From contig NZ_NESL01000003.1 in assembly GCF_003063435.1 (NCBI RefSeq), forward strand, positions 248,001-312,000: DNA of 64,000 bases. The letters run 5' to 3'. Positions within the stretch are counted from its first letter, which is position 1, and each line of letters opens with the position of its first letter. The notes beneath the pieces were generated by a model. It saw only the letters and a program-made list of their open reading frames with translations, was not told the DNA's origin and searched no databases. Origin of the DNA: Limnohabitans sp. 2KL-1 (GTDB lineage Bacteria; Pseudomonadota; Gammaproteobacteria; Burkholderiales; Burkholderiaceae_C). Shown piece by piece: positions 7,677 through 15,924 of the stretch. Both the position numbers and the translations under genes were made by a program.

Positions 7677-8957
7677 TCACTTCTTGGCTGGCTCGTCAGG
7701 CTTCTTGTCGTTGCCTTCGATGAAGGGGCTCCATGGCTTGGCCTTGACGGGGCCGGGTGTTTTCCACACCACGTTGAACTGGCCGTCGGCCTTGATCTCG
7801 CCGATGAACACCGACTTGTGCAAGTGGTGGTTCTTCTCATCCATCTTGCTGGTGATGCCGCTCGGGGCTTTGAAGGTCTGACCGGCCATGGCCGCGATCA
7901 CTTTGTCGGTGTCAGTGGTCTTGGCTTTTTCAACCGCTTGCTTCCACATGTTGATGCCGATGTAAGTCGCTTCCATCGGATCGTTGGTGAGAGGCTTGTC
8001 TTTGTGACCGGCGATGTTCTTGGCCTTGGCATAGGCGGCCCACTTTTTGGTGAACTCGTCGTTGGCGGGGTTCTTGATGCTCATGAAGTAGTTCCATGCC
8101 GCCAAGTGACCAACCAATGGCTTGGTGTCCACACCGCGCAGTTCTTCTTCACCCACCGAGAAGGCGACCACGGGCACGTCTTTGGCTTTCAGGCCCGCGT
8201 TGCCGAGTTCTTTGTAGAAAGGCACGTTGGAGTCACCGTTGATGGTGGACACCACTGCAGTCTTGCCGCCTGCAGAGAATTTCTTCACGTCGGCCACGAT
8301 GGTTTGGTAATCGCTGTGACCAAAGGGCGTGTATTTTTCGTCGATGTCTTTGTCGGCCACGCCTTTGCTTTTCAGGTAGGCACGCAAGATTTTGTTGGTG
8401 GTACGGGGGTACACGTAATCGGTGCCCAGCAAGACCCAGCGCTTGGCCGAGCCACCGTCTTTACTCATCAGGTAGTCCACCGCAGGAATCGCTTGCTGGT
8501 TGGGCGCAGCACCGGTATAGAACACGTTTTTGGACAGTTCTTCACCTTCGTATTGCACGGGGTAGAACAGCAGGCCGTTCATCTCTTCGACCACCGGCAA
8601 CACCGATTTGCGCGACACCGAAGTCCAGCAACCGAAGATGACCGAGACCTTGTCTTGGCCGAGCAACTGCTTGGTTTTTTCAGCAAACAAAGGCCAGTTA
8701 GAGGCCGGGTCCACGATCACGGGTTCGAGCTTTTTGCCCAGCACGCCGCCCTTGGCGTTGATCTCGTCGATGGCCATGAGCACAGTGTCTTTGAGCACCG
8801 TTTCAGAAATCGCCATGGTGCCCGACAAGCTGTGCAGGATGCCGACCTTGATGGTGTTGCCCGCTTGCGCGTGGGCCTGAATTGCAAAAGTCAGACTGCC
8901 AGCGGCGATGGCGGCTGCGGTCGCGAGGGCTTTGAGGTTGCCACGGCGGTTCATCAT
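7677..8957 (-). CDS. urtA: Urea ABC transporter substrate-binding protein UrtA
   Basis: This 426-residue periplasmic binding protein captures urea and delivers it to UrtBC. It has a twin-Arg-free signal peptide (about residues 1-33, ending AIQAHAQA). The mature start NTIKVGILHSLSGTMAISE is diagnostic of UrtA, as are ASNWPLFAEK and FYPVQYEGEE. Of the upstream ATGs, 8955-8957 is chosen because GGAG lies 7 bases before it. The next codon is also ATG, and a longer open frame to 9164 has no such site and would bury the signal peptide. The gene is first in the urt unit, transcribed from the sigma-54 promoter at 9031-9046, and divergent from the urease operon. Confidence 0.95.
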   Translation of the reverse strand: MMNRRGNLKALATAAAIAAGSLTFAIQAHAQAGNTIKVGILHSLSGTMAISETVLKDTVLMAIDEINAKGGVLGKKLEPVIVDPASNWPLFAEKTKQLLGQDKVSVIFGCWTSVSRKSVLPVVEEMNGLLFYPVQYEGEELSKNVFYTGAAPNQQAIPAVDYLMSKDGGSAKRWVLLGTDYVYPRTTNKILRAYLKSKGVADKDIDEKYTPFGHSDYQTIVADVKKFSAGGKTAVVSTINGDSNVPFYKELGNAGLKAKDVPVVAFSVGEEELRGVDTKPLVGHLAAWNYFMSIKNPANDEFTKKWAAYAKAKNIAGHKDKPLTNDPMEATYIGINMWKQAVEKAKTTDTDKVIAAMAGQTFKAPSGITSKMDEKNHHLHKSVFIGEIKADGQFNVVWKTPGPVKAKPWSPFIEGNDKKPDEPAKK

Positions 8958-9030
8958 GAGATCACTCCAATCAGGAATCAGGTTGTTTAACAAAAAGGGC
9001 TGAGAGCGCTTGCAACGCTGCAACGCTTCT

Positions 9031-9046
9031 TGCAATGACCGTGCCA
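9031..9046 (-). promoter_or_regulatory. Sigma-54 promoter of urtA
   Basis: The minus strand reads TGGCAC (9046-9041), five bases, then TTGCA (9035-9031). This is a perfect match to the sigma-54 -24/-12 consensus TGGCAC-N5-TTGCW. It lies 73 bp before the urtA start, so transcription should begin near 9020. It implies activation by an NtrC-type enhancer-binding protein under nitrogen limitation. Confidence 0.85.
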
Positions 9047-9065
9047 GCCCAGACCACAAACCCGA

Positions 9066-9177
9066 TGCACCAAGTTTTGGCACCGGTTTTCCATGGCGTC
9101 CTCGGCCCCCTCTATAAAGGGCACGCTCTTTGCTTGCCCCACTGCAACCCATGCACCAATTCATTCAGGACGCACCA
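9066..9177. promoter_or_regulatory. Cluster of GCACCA half-sites (possible NtrC sites)
   Basis: GCACCA occurs at 9067-9072, 9153-9158 and 9172-9177 in the urtA-ureA divergent region. The last is followed by ATATGG, resembling the NtrC site form GCACCA-N3-TGG. Relative to the urtA start site they lie about 50 and 130-155 bp upstream, where enhancer sites are expected. A TATAAA box (9113-9118) and a near sigma-54 motif on the plus strand (TGGCAC at 9078, N5, TTCCA) could serve the urease operon. These are suggestions from motif matching by eye. Confidence 0.4.
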
Positions 9178-9179
9178 AT

Positions 9180-9482
9180 ATGGAACTCACCCCTCGTGAA
9201 AAAGACAAGCTGCTGATCTTCACAGCCGGCCTTTTGGCCGAGCGCCGCAAGGCACGCGGCCTCAAGCTGAACTACCCCGAAGCCATCGCGCTGATCAGCG
9301 CCGCCGTCATGGAAGGCGCACGGGATGGCAAGACCGTGGCCCAACTCATGAGCGAAGGCCGCACCGTTTTGACGCGTGCCGACGTGATGGATGGCATTGC
9401 CGAAATGATCCCCGACATCCAGGTGGAAGCCACTTTTCCGGACGGCACCAAATTGGTGACCGTGCACCAACCCATCGTTTGA
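9180..9482 (+). CDS. ureA: Urease subunit gamma
   Basis: This 100-residue protein is the smallest structural subunit of urease, which hydrolyses urea to ammonia and carbamate in the cytoplasm. The sequence [28 protein letters not shown] and the [15 protein letters not shown] ending are hallmarks, and the length equals the family norm. The ATG at 9180 is preceded by AGGA. A longer frame beginning at 9093 would add residues not found in the family. It is the first gene of the urease operon and divergent from urtA. Confidence 0.96.
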   Translation: MELTPREKDKLLIFTAGLLAERRKARGLKLNYPEAIALISAAVMEGARDGKTVAQLMSEGRTVLTRADVMDGIAEMIPDIQVEATFPDGTKLVTVHQPIV

Positions 9483-9502
9483 ACATTGCAAAGGAACACC
9501 CC

Positions 9503-9673
9503 ATGAAAAATCTGACTCGGACACTTTCTTTCGCCCTTTTGAATCTGGGCACGGCCGCTTGGGCACACGACGGGCATGGCCTGGGTGGTTCGCACTGGCA
9601 CAGCACCGATGTGCTGGGCTTTGTGGTCGCAACCGCCTTGGTGGCCCTGGCGGTTTACTTCGGCAAAAAGTGA
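9503..9673 (+). CDS. Small His-rich single-pass membrane protein in urease operon
   Basis: This 56-residue protein lies between ureA and ureB. It starts at an ATG preceded by AAGGAAC. A signal-like N-terminus ([20 protein letters not shown]) is followed by [12 protein letters not shown] and one transmembrane helix ([18 protein letters not shown]), ending in KK. Five histidines within 14 residues next to the predicted cleavage site suggest metal (nickel) binding at the periplasmic face, but that is inference. Similar little genes occur at this place in other Burkholderiales urease operons as far as I recall, without a known function. It starts 20 bp after ureA and ends 7 bp before ureB, so it is co-translated. 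Confidence 0.75.
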   Translation: MKNLTRTLSFALLNLGTAAWAHDGHGLGGSHWHSTDVLGFVVATALVALAVYFGKK

Positions 9674-9680
9674 GTCCCGC

Positions 9681-10022
9681 ATGACCCCCGGAGAACTTTT
9701 GATTGACCCCGGACAGCATGCGCTGAACGTGGGCCGCCGCACCTGCACGCTGGTGGTGCAAAACGCCAGTGACCGCCCCATTCAGGTGGGGTCGCACTAC
9801 CACTTTGCCGAGACCAATGCGGGCTTGCGCTTTGACCGTGCCGCCGCGCAAGGCATGCGGCTGAACATCGCCTCGGGCACGGCCGTTCGCTTTGAGCCCG
9901 GCCAGCAACGCACCGTGGAGCTGGTCGACTACGCGGGTGACCGCGTGGTGTATGGCTTTCGGGGCCTGACCCAAGGCGCACTCGATGGCCCGCAGGCCGA
10001 CAACACACAGAAAGCAGACTGA
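9681..10022 (+). CDS. ureB: Urease subunit beta
   Basis: This is a 113-residue structural subunit. Family marks are MTPGELL, the [14 protein letters not shown] segment, [13 protein letters not shown] and the GFRGL near the C-terminus. The ATG at 9681 is 7 bp after the preceding small gene. The longer in-frame opening at 9576 lies wholly inside that gene and is rejected. It pairs with UreA and UreC in the (abc)3 trimer. It ends 1 bp before the ureC start region. Confidence 0.95.
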   Translation: MTPGELLIDPGQHALNVGRRTCTLVVQNASDRPIQVGSHYHFAETNAGLRFDRAAAQGMRLNIASGTAVRFEPGQQRTVELVDYAGDRVVYGFRGLTQGALDGPQADNTQKAD

Positions 10023-10023
10023 C

Positions 10024-11766
10024 ATGGCCCACATCGACAAACGCGCATATGCCGAAATGTTCGGCCCCACCGTGGGTGACCGCGTTCGCTTGGCGGACAC
10101 AGCCTTGGTCATCGAGGTCGAGAAAGACTTCACGCTGCAAGCTGGTGGCTATGGTGAAGAGGTCAAGTTCGGCGGCGGCAAGACTATCCGCGATGGCATG
10201 TCGCAATCTCAGCGCACCAACGCCGCCTACGGAACGGGCCCTGAAGCACCTGGTGCGATGGACTGCGTGCTGACCAACGCCCTCATCATCGACCATTGGG
10301 GCATTGTCAAAGCCGACATTGGCTTGCGCGGCAACCGCATTGCCGCCATTGGCAAAGCGGGCAACCCCGACACGCAGCCTGGCGTGGACATCATCATTGG
10401 CCCCGGCACCGAGATCATCAGCTGCGAAGGGCTGATCGTCACCGCAGGCGGCATCGACTCACACATCCATTTCATCGCACCCCAGCAGATCGACGAAGCC
10501 CTGGCCAGCGGCGTGACCACCATGCTGGGCGGCGGCACGGGCCCGGCCACCGGCACCTTTGCCACCACTTGCACGCCCGGCCCTTTCAACATCGAACGCA
10601 TGATGCAGGCCGCCGATGCCTTCCCGATGAACCTGGGCTTTTTGGGCAAAGGCAACGCCAGCTTGCCTGCTGCGCTGCACGAGCAAATCAGCGCGGGCGC
10701 CATTGGCCTGAAACTGCACGAAGACTGGGGCACCACGCCTGCAGCCATCGACAACTGCTTGAACGTGGCCGAAGCCACCGACACGCAGGTGGCCATCCAC
10801 ACCGACACGCTCAACGAATCGGGCTTTGTGGAAGACACTGTGGCGGCCTTCAAGGGCCGCACCATTCACACCTTCCACACCGAAGGCGCGGGCGGCGGGC
10901 ATGCGCCGGACATTTTGAAAGTCGTGGGCGAAGCCAATGTGCTGCCATCGTCCACCAACCCCACGCGCCCCTACACCATCAACACGCTCGACGAGCATGT
11001 GGACATGCTGATGGTCTGCCACCACCTGGACCCGGCGATTGCCGAAGACCTGGCCTTTGCCGAGAGCCGCATCCGCAAGGAAACCATTGCGGCCGAAGAC
11101 ATCCTGCACGACCTGGGTGCCATCAGCATGATGAGCAGCGACAGCCAAGCCATGGGCCGTGTGGGCGAAGTCATCATCCGCACCTGGCAAACCGCGCACA
11201 AGATGAAACAGCAACGCGGCAGCCTGCCCGGCGACACCGACCGCCACGACAACGCCCGCGTCAAGCGCTACATCGCCAAGTACACGATCAACCCCGCGAT
11301 TGCGCACGGCATGAGCCACGAAGTGGGCAGCATCGAAGTGGGCAAGTGGGCCGACTTGGTGATCTGGAAGCCCGCGTTCTTTGGCGTGAAACCAGCGCTC
11401 ATCATGAAAGGTGGCTTCATCGCGCTGGCCGCCATGGGCGACCCGAACGCGTCCATTCCCACACCGCAGCCTGTGCACTACCGCCCGATGTTTGGCAGCT
11501 TTGGCGGTGCGCTCACGCGCAACTCGTTGACCTTTGTCTCGCAAGCGGGTTTGCAAGCGGGCATTGGGGCGCGGTATGGCCTGCAAAAAACCTTGTCGGC
11601 CGTGAAGAACATCCGCCAAGTGGGCAAAAAAGACATGGTCCACAATGACTACGCGCCCCGCATGGAAGTCGATGCGCAGACTTACGCGGTGCGCGCCGAC
11701 GGCCAGCTGCTGGTGTGCGAACCCGCCACCAGCCTGCCCATGACGCAACGCTACTTTTTGTTCTGA
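10024..11766 (+). CDS. ureC: Urease subunit alpha (catalytic)
   Basis: This is the 580-residue catalytic subunit carrying the di-nickel centre. Ligands are visible as H147 and H149 (GIDSHIHF), the carbamylated K230 ([11 protein letters not shown]), H259 ([12 protein letters not shown]), H285 ([15 protein letters not shown]) and D373 ([13 protein letters not shown]). The flap holds C332-H333. All are shifted by +13 relative to the Klebsiella numbering, because an insertion (around residues 64-80, [15 protein letters not shown]) makes the protein longer than the usual 567. The ATG at 10024 matches the family start [16 protein letters not shown]. The gene overlaps ureE by one base (TGATG). Confidence 0.97.
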   Translation: MAHIDKRAYAEMFGPTVGDRVRLADTALVIEVEKDFTLQAGGYGEEVKFGGGKTIRDGMSQSQRTNAAYGTGPEAPGAMDCVLTNALIIDHWGIVKADIGLRGNRIAAIGKAGNPDTQPGVDIIIGPGTEIISCEGLIVTAGGIDSHIHFIAPQQIDEALASGVTTMLGGGTGPATGTFATTCTPGPFNIERMMQAADAFPMNLGFLGKGNASLPAALHEQISAGAIGLKLHEDWGTTPAAIDNCLNVAEATDTQVAIHTDTLNESGFVEDTVAAFKGRTIHTFHTEGAGGGHAPDILKVVGEANVLPSSTNPTRPYTINTLDEHVDMLMVCHHLDPAIAEDLAFAESRIRKETIAAEDILHDLGAISMMSSDSQAMGRVGEVIIRTWQTAHKMKQQRGSLPGDTDRHDNARVKRYIAKYTINPAIAHGMSHEVGSIEVGKWADLVIWKPAFFGVKPALIMKGGFIALAAMGDPNASIPTPQPVHYRPMFGSFGGALTRNSLTFVSQAGLQAGIGARYGLQKTLSAVKNIRQVGKKDMVHNDYAPRMEVDAQTYAVRADGQLLVCEPATSLPMTQRYFLF

Positions 11767-12440
11767 TGATCACTTGTTCCAAACTCATGCCCCAAGGCCG
11801 TGGCCTGGCCCGCGTGCTGGTGCAACGCGCCAGCACCATCACGCTGGACTGGGACACCCGCCAAAAAAGCCGCTTTGACGCCACAGACAGCAGCGGACGG
11901 CGACTCGGGGTTTTCCTGCCACGTGGCACCGTGGTGCGCGGTGGCGATGTGCTGGTGGCCGAAGACGGCTCGCTGGTCAGCGTCCAAGCCGCACCGCAAG
12001 ATGTGCTGCGCATCACCGCCTGCACCGAGCATGGCTCGCCATTCGACCTGACCCGCGCCGCCTACCACCTGGGCAACCGCCATGTGCCGATCGAGCTGCA
12101 ACCTGACCACATCAAGATCGAGCCCGACCATGTGCTGGCCGACATGCTGCGGGCCATGCACATGACGGTGGTGGAGGTATCTGAGCCCTTCGAACCCGAA
12201 AGCGGTGCGTATGGCGACCACGGTGGCCACTCACACGGTAGTCATGGTCACAGCCACGACCACGACCACGCGCATGCCCATTCCCACGATGAGAAAGCCG
12301 CACCCGCCGAGCCGCATGTGCATGGCCCCGATTGCCAACACGATCACGCACCCGTAGCGGCCAAGCGCATTGCCATCCCGATCCGTTCAGCCCCTGCGGC
12401 ACCCCACTTGCACGGCCCCGGCTGCCAACATGAGCACTGA
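11766..12440 (+). CDS. ureE: Urease accessory nickel metallochaperone UreE
   Basis: This 224-residue nickel carrier delivers metal to the apo-urease complex. Residues about 1-150 form the usual peptide-binding and nickel-binding domains, with [26 protein letters not shown] around the conserved metal His. The C-terminus (about 150-224) is a long His-rich tail. It contains a run of HGH/HDH pairs followed by two copies of a short motif, [11 protein letters not shown] and [11 protein letters not shown]. The duplicated Cys-His motif could bind further Ni or Zn. The ATG at 11766 shares a base with the ureC stop. The end overlaps ureF by 11 bp. Confidence 0.93.
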   Translation: MITCSKLMPQGRGLARVLVQRASTITLDWDTRQKSRFDATDSSGRRLGVFLPRGTVVRGGDVLVAEDGSLVSVQAAPQDVLRITACTEHGSPFDLTRAAYHLGNRHVPIELQPDHIKIEPDHVLADMLRAMHMTVVEVSEPFEPESGAYGDHGGHSHGSHGHSHDHDHAHAHSHDEKAAPAEPHVHGPDCQHDHAPVAAKRIAIPIRSAPAAPHLHGPGCQHEH

Positions 12441-13119
12441 CACCGCGCCTTCGGGTTTGCTGCAACTGATCTGGCTGGCATCGCCTGCGCTGCCGATTGG
12501 TGGCTTCTCGTACTCCGAAGGTCTCGAAGCCGCCATCGAACAAGGCCTGGTGCATCACGAGCAAAGCGCCACCGACTGGGTGGTGGACCAGCTGCACCTG
12601 ACGCAGTCACGCGGTGACATGGCCGCCATGGCCCAGGCCATTCCTGCTTGGCAACGCATGGATACAAGCCGACTTCAAGCCCTGAACGACTGGGTGATGG
12701 CCACCCGCGAAACCGCAGAAATGCGCCTGCAAGCCGAACAGATGGGCCGCTCCTTGCTCGACTGGCTGCGCAACTTGCAGCAAGCGAGCGACGCGCAACT
12801 CAGCTGCTGCGCCCAATTGCCCCCCACTTATCCCCTGGCCATGGCGCTGGCTTTGTCACTGGCCCAGACCCCGCTTGACCAGGCCTTGCAAGCCTGTGCC
12901 TTTGGCTGGGCCGAGAACATGACCCAGGCCGCCCTCAAGGCCGTGCCTTTGGGTCAAAGCGCCGGTCAGCGCATGCTGGCGCGGCTGGCCCGCGAGATAC
13001 CTCTGGCCGTGCAAACGGCCATGCAAACCAAGGACGAAGACCGGCAAGCCTTCAACCCCATGCTGGCCATCCTGTCAGCCCGCCACGAAACCCAATATTC
13101 ACGCATCTTCCGATCATGA
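12430..13119 (+). CDS. ureF: Urease accessory protein UreF
   Basis: This 229-residue helical accessory protein acts with UreG (and normally UreD/UreH) in GTP-dependent nickel insertion. Typical phrases are [35 protein letters not shown] and the C-terminal QYSRIFRS. The start lies inside the ureE 3' end and the stop overlaps ureG by 4 bp, so the accessory genes are translationally coupled. Confidence 0.93.
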   Translation: MSTDTAPSGLLQLIWLASPALPIGGFSYSEGLEAAIEQGLVHHEQSATDWVVDQLHLTQSRGDMAAMAQAIPAWQRMDTSRLQALNDWVMATRETAEMRLQAEQMGRSLLDWLRNLQQASDAQLSCCAQLPPTYPLAMALALSLAQTPLDQALQACAFGWAENMTQAALKAVPLGQSAGQRMLARLAREIPLAVQTAMQTKDEDRQAFNPMLAILSARHETQYSRIFRS

Positions 13120-13781
13120 ACCGCACATCCTCTTCTGCACTGCACCACATCCCCCACCGCACCAAAAAGCTCCCGCCCCTGCGCGTGGGCATTGGCGGGC
13201 CGGTTGGCTCCGGCAAAACCACGCTGCTTGAAATGCTCTGCAAAAACATGCGCGAGCGCTGGGACCTGATCGCCATCACCAACGACATCTACACCAAGGA
13301 AGACCAGCGCTTGCTCACCGTGAGCGGCGCACTGCCTGCCGAGCGCATCATGGGCGTGGAAACGGGCGGCTGCCCACACACCGCCATCCGCGAAGACGCG
13401 TCCATCAACCTTGAAGCGATTGACCGCATGCTGGAAAAATTTCCGAATGCCGATGTGGTCTTCATCGAGAGCGGCGGCGACAACCTGGCCGCCACCTTCA
13501 GCCCCGAACTCTCCGACCTCACGATCTATGTGATCGACGTGGCTGCTGGCGAAAAAATCCCCCGCAAGGGCGGCCCCGGCATCACCAAGAGCGATTTGTT
13601 CGTCATCAACAAAACCGATCTGGCCCCGCATGTGGGTGCCGATCTGCAGGTGATGCGGGCCGACACCGACCGCATGCGCCCCAACCCAGAGACCCGCCCA
13701 TGGGTGATGACCAACCTGAAAACGCTGGATGGCCTGGCTCAGGTCGTGGCTTTTATCGAAAAACGGGGCATGTTGGTGTGA
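13116..13781 (+). CDS. ureG: Urease accessory GTPase UreG
   Basis: This is a 221-residue SIMIBI-class GTPase that powers nickel delivery. The P-loop is [13 protein letters not shown] (about residues 27-39), the metal-binding CPH motif is in [15 protein letters not shown], and the guanine-recognition motif is NKTDL. It is the last gene of the operon. No ureD/ureH homologue is found beside it. Downstream is a short-chain dehydrogenase remnant on the other strand. Confidence 0.96.
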   Translation: MNRTSSSALHHIPHRTKKLPPLRVGIGGPVGSGKTTLLEMLCKNMRERWDLIAITNDIYTKEDQRLLTVSGALPAERIMGVETGGCPHTAIREDASINLEAIDRMLEKFPNADVVFIESGGDNLAATFSPELSDLTIYVIDVAAGEKIPRKGGPGITKSDLFVINKTDLAPHVGADLQVMRADTDRMRPNPETRPWVMTNLKTLDGLAQVVAFIEKRGMLV

Positions 13782-13792
13782 CGCACTGATCC

Positions 13793-14260
13793 TCAATCGC
13801 CGCCATCGGCCATGAAGGATTGAAAAGCGCTGACCGAATCGACATGCGTTTGACCGGGCAAAGTCTGCAGTTCAGCCCAGACATGGGGCATGTCATCACC
13901 CGCCACCGATGGCGTCTCCACCGGCCAGGACCGCGCACAACGACCGCCACCGGCCCATGGCGCACACCTTCCAAAGCCAGCGAGCGCACCAGGGATTCGA
14001 TGGCCCCCTTGGATGCGGCACAGGCAGTAGCCCATGGTTGCCAAAGCGCCCCGCACTCGATGAACTGAGCAGCACCCGCCCATCGCCCGCGCCACCATCC
14101 GTGGGCCTGCTTCGGGGTCTGTCGCATCGTCATGGTTCGCCTCGGCCTGTCCGCCCTGGGCCTGAATGTCGGCCACCACGCGGGCCGCTCTGGTCTGGGC
14201 ATCTCCAGAGAAAGGGGCCCGAAAAACCTTTTTGGCGTGCACAAATCAGCTTCAGGCCCT
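13793..14260 (-). pseudogene. Short-chain dehydrogenase/reductase remnant
   Basis: In two minus-strand frames this stretch preserves pieces of an SDR protein. One frame gives AARVVADIQAQGGQAEA, the region after the second strand. The other gives ACAASKGAIESLVRSLALEG, the helix with the YxxxK-type active-site surroundings. No single frame covers both, and the N-terminal nucleotide-binding Gly-rich loop and the C-terminus are lost. It fills most of the 614-bp gap between ureG and the carotenoid-oxygenase operon. The identification rests on these two recalled motifs. Confidence 0.6.
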
Positions 14261-14395
14261 GAATACATTGGAGAGCCGGGGCGCAGGGACTCTCAGTCGC
14301 ACAAGTTACAGCGCATCCCTTCAAACCCTATTGCTTTCCCTGTTTAACCGACCTAATCTGAGTTCATCAGAGACAGTAATCAACTTGGGGACGCG

Positions 14396-15886
14396 ATGAC
14401 CACCGAAATTGTGAACACCCTCACCAGCAACCTGGTGCCCGGCGACCATCCTTATTTGCAAGGTGCATGGACACCCTTGCACGAAGAAGTCGATGCCACC
14501 GACCTCAAGGTTCTGGAAGGCCACATCCCGCTGGACCTGGACGGCGTTTACCTGCGCAACACCGAAAACCCGGTGTTTCAGTCCAAGGGCAAATACCACC
14601 CTTTTGACGGCGACGGCATGCTGCACATGGCCGCCTTCAAAAACGGCCAAGTCAGCTACCGCAACCGCTTCATACAGACCAAGGGCCTGCAAGCCGAGCT
14701 GGAGGCTGGTCGCGCCTTGTGGGCGGGCCTGATGGAAGACCCCGCCCTGTCCGAGCGGGCCGGCTGGGGTGCGCATGGCAGCCTCAAGGATTCTTCGAGC
14801 ACCGATGTGGTCGTGCACGCCGGACGTGCCCTGACCACCTTCTACCAATGTGGAGAAGGCTACCGGCTGGACCCACTGAGCCTGGCGCACGAGGGCATCC
14901 CGCCCTGGTCGCCACTGGACGGCATCTCGGCCCACTGCAAGGTGGATGAGCACAACGGCGAATTGCTGTTTTTCAACTACTCCAAACACGCGCCTTACAT
15001 GCATTACGGCGTGGTCGACAAACACGACAAACTGGTGCATTACGTGCCCATCCCTCTGCCCGGTCCGCGCTTGCCGCACGACATGGCCTTCACCGAAAAC
15101 TACGCCATCCTGAACGACTTTCCGCTTTACTGGGACCCGGAACTGCTGGCCCAAGGCAAGCATGTGGTGCGCTTTTACAAAGACACCCCTTCCCGCTTTG
15201 CCATCATCCCGCGCCGGGGACAAACCAAAGACATCATGTGGTTCGAATCGGCCCCCACCTTTGTGCTGCACTGGCTCAACGCCTACGAAGAAGGCGACGA
15301 AATCGTGCTGGACGGCTACTTTCAGGACGAGCCCATGCCGCGCAATTACGAAGGGGCCCCGGCCGGTTACGAGCGCATGATGTCTTACCTGGACCAGAAA
15401 AAAATGGGCTGCCGCCTGCACCGCTGGCGCTTCAACCTCAAGACAGGCCAGACCAGCGAAAAGCGCCTGGACGATCGCATCCTGGAATTTGGCATGTTCA
15501 ACCAGCGCTATGCCACCCGACCCTACCGCTACGCCTACAGCGCAGTCCAGGTGCCCGGCTGGTTCCTCTTCAATGGCTATGTCAAACATGACCTGCAAAC
15601 CGGCCAATCATGGTCCATCCAATTGCCCGATGGTCAGTACGCCAGCGAAGCGCCCTTTGCCCCCCGCACGAATGCGCAGGATGAGGACGATGGCTATCTG
15701 GTCAGCTTCATCACCAACGAGAACACCCAACGCTCGGAAATCATCCTGATCGATTCGAAAAAGTTTGAAGCCGGCCCGGTGTGTCGCATTGAGCTGCCCC
15801 ACAAACTGTGCAGCGGCACGCACGCCTGTTGGGCCAGCGGTGCCGACATGCAAACCGGTGGCTTGCTGTCAGGGCAACCCGGCTGA
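14396..15886 (+). CDS. Carotenoid oxygenase-family dioxygenase (copy 1)
   Basis: This is a 496-residue, seven-bladed propeller iron enzyme of the RPE65/carotenoid-cleavage/lignostilbene-dioxygenase family, which splits an alkene double bond into two carbonyl products with O2. The four iron-binding histidines are visible as H180 (GISAHCKVD), H228 (LPHDMAFTENY), H292 (VLHWLNAYEE) and H476 (SGTHACW). Other family marks are GVYLRNTENP and KYHPFDGDGMLHMAAF. There is no signal peptide, so it acts in the cytoplasm. It heads a long co-directional unit and is followed 38 bp later by a paralogue. The substrate is unknown: stilbenoid or apocarotenoid are the obvious options. Confidence 0.88.
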   Translation: MTTEIVNTLTSNLVPGDHPYLQGAWTPLHEEVDATDLKVLEGHIPLDLDGVYLRNTENPVFQSKGKYHPFDGDGMLHMAAFKNGQVSYRNRFIQTKGLQAELEAGRALWAGLMEDPALSERAGWGAHGSLKDSSSTDVVVHAGRALTTFYQCGEGYRLDPLSLAHEGIPPWSPLDGISAHCKVDEHNGELLFFNYSKHAPYMHYGVVDKHDKLVHYVPIPLPGPRLPHDMAFTENYAILNDFPLYWDPELLAQGKHVVRFYKDTPSRFAIIPRRGQTKDIMWFESAPTFVLHWLNAYEEGDEIVLDGYFQDEPMPRNYEGAPAGYERMMSYLDQKKMGCRLHRWRFNLKTGQTSEKRLDDRILEFGMFNQRYATRPYRYAYSAVQVPGWFLFNGYVKHDLQTGQSWSIQLPDGQYASEAPFAPRTNAQDEDDGYLVSFITNENTQRSEIILIDSKKFEAGPVCRIELPHKLCSGTHACWASGADMQTGGLLSGQPG

Positions 15887-15924
15887 CATCAAGCCGCTTC
15901 CTCACCCTTCATCAGGAGACCGCC

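Noticed and set aside
7248..8990. A 580-codon plus-strand frame
   Set aside because: It is wholly antisense to urtA, has no family motifs, and urtA is unmistakable.
9078..9093. TGGCAC-N5-TTCCA as a second sigma-54 promoter driving ureA
   Set aside because: The -12 element lacks the critical GC, so it is only mentioned as a possibility under the regulatory cluster.
10296..11648. A 450-codon Arg/His-rich frame inside ureC
   Set aside because: It is an alternate frame of ureC with low-complexity composition, not a protein family.
14331..14359. TTGCTT-17-TAATCT as promoter of the dioxygenase operon
   Set aside because: Only about half of each box matches consensus. The promoter is probably nearby but cannot be fixed by eye.
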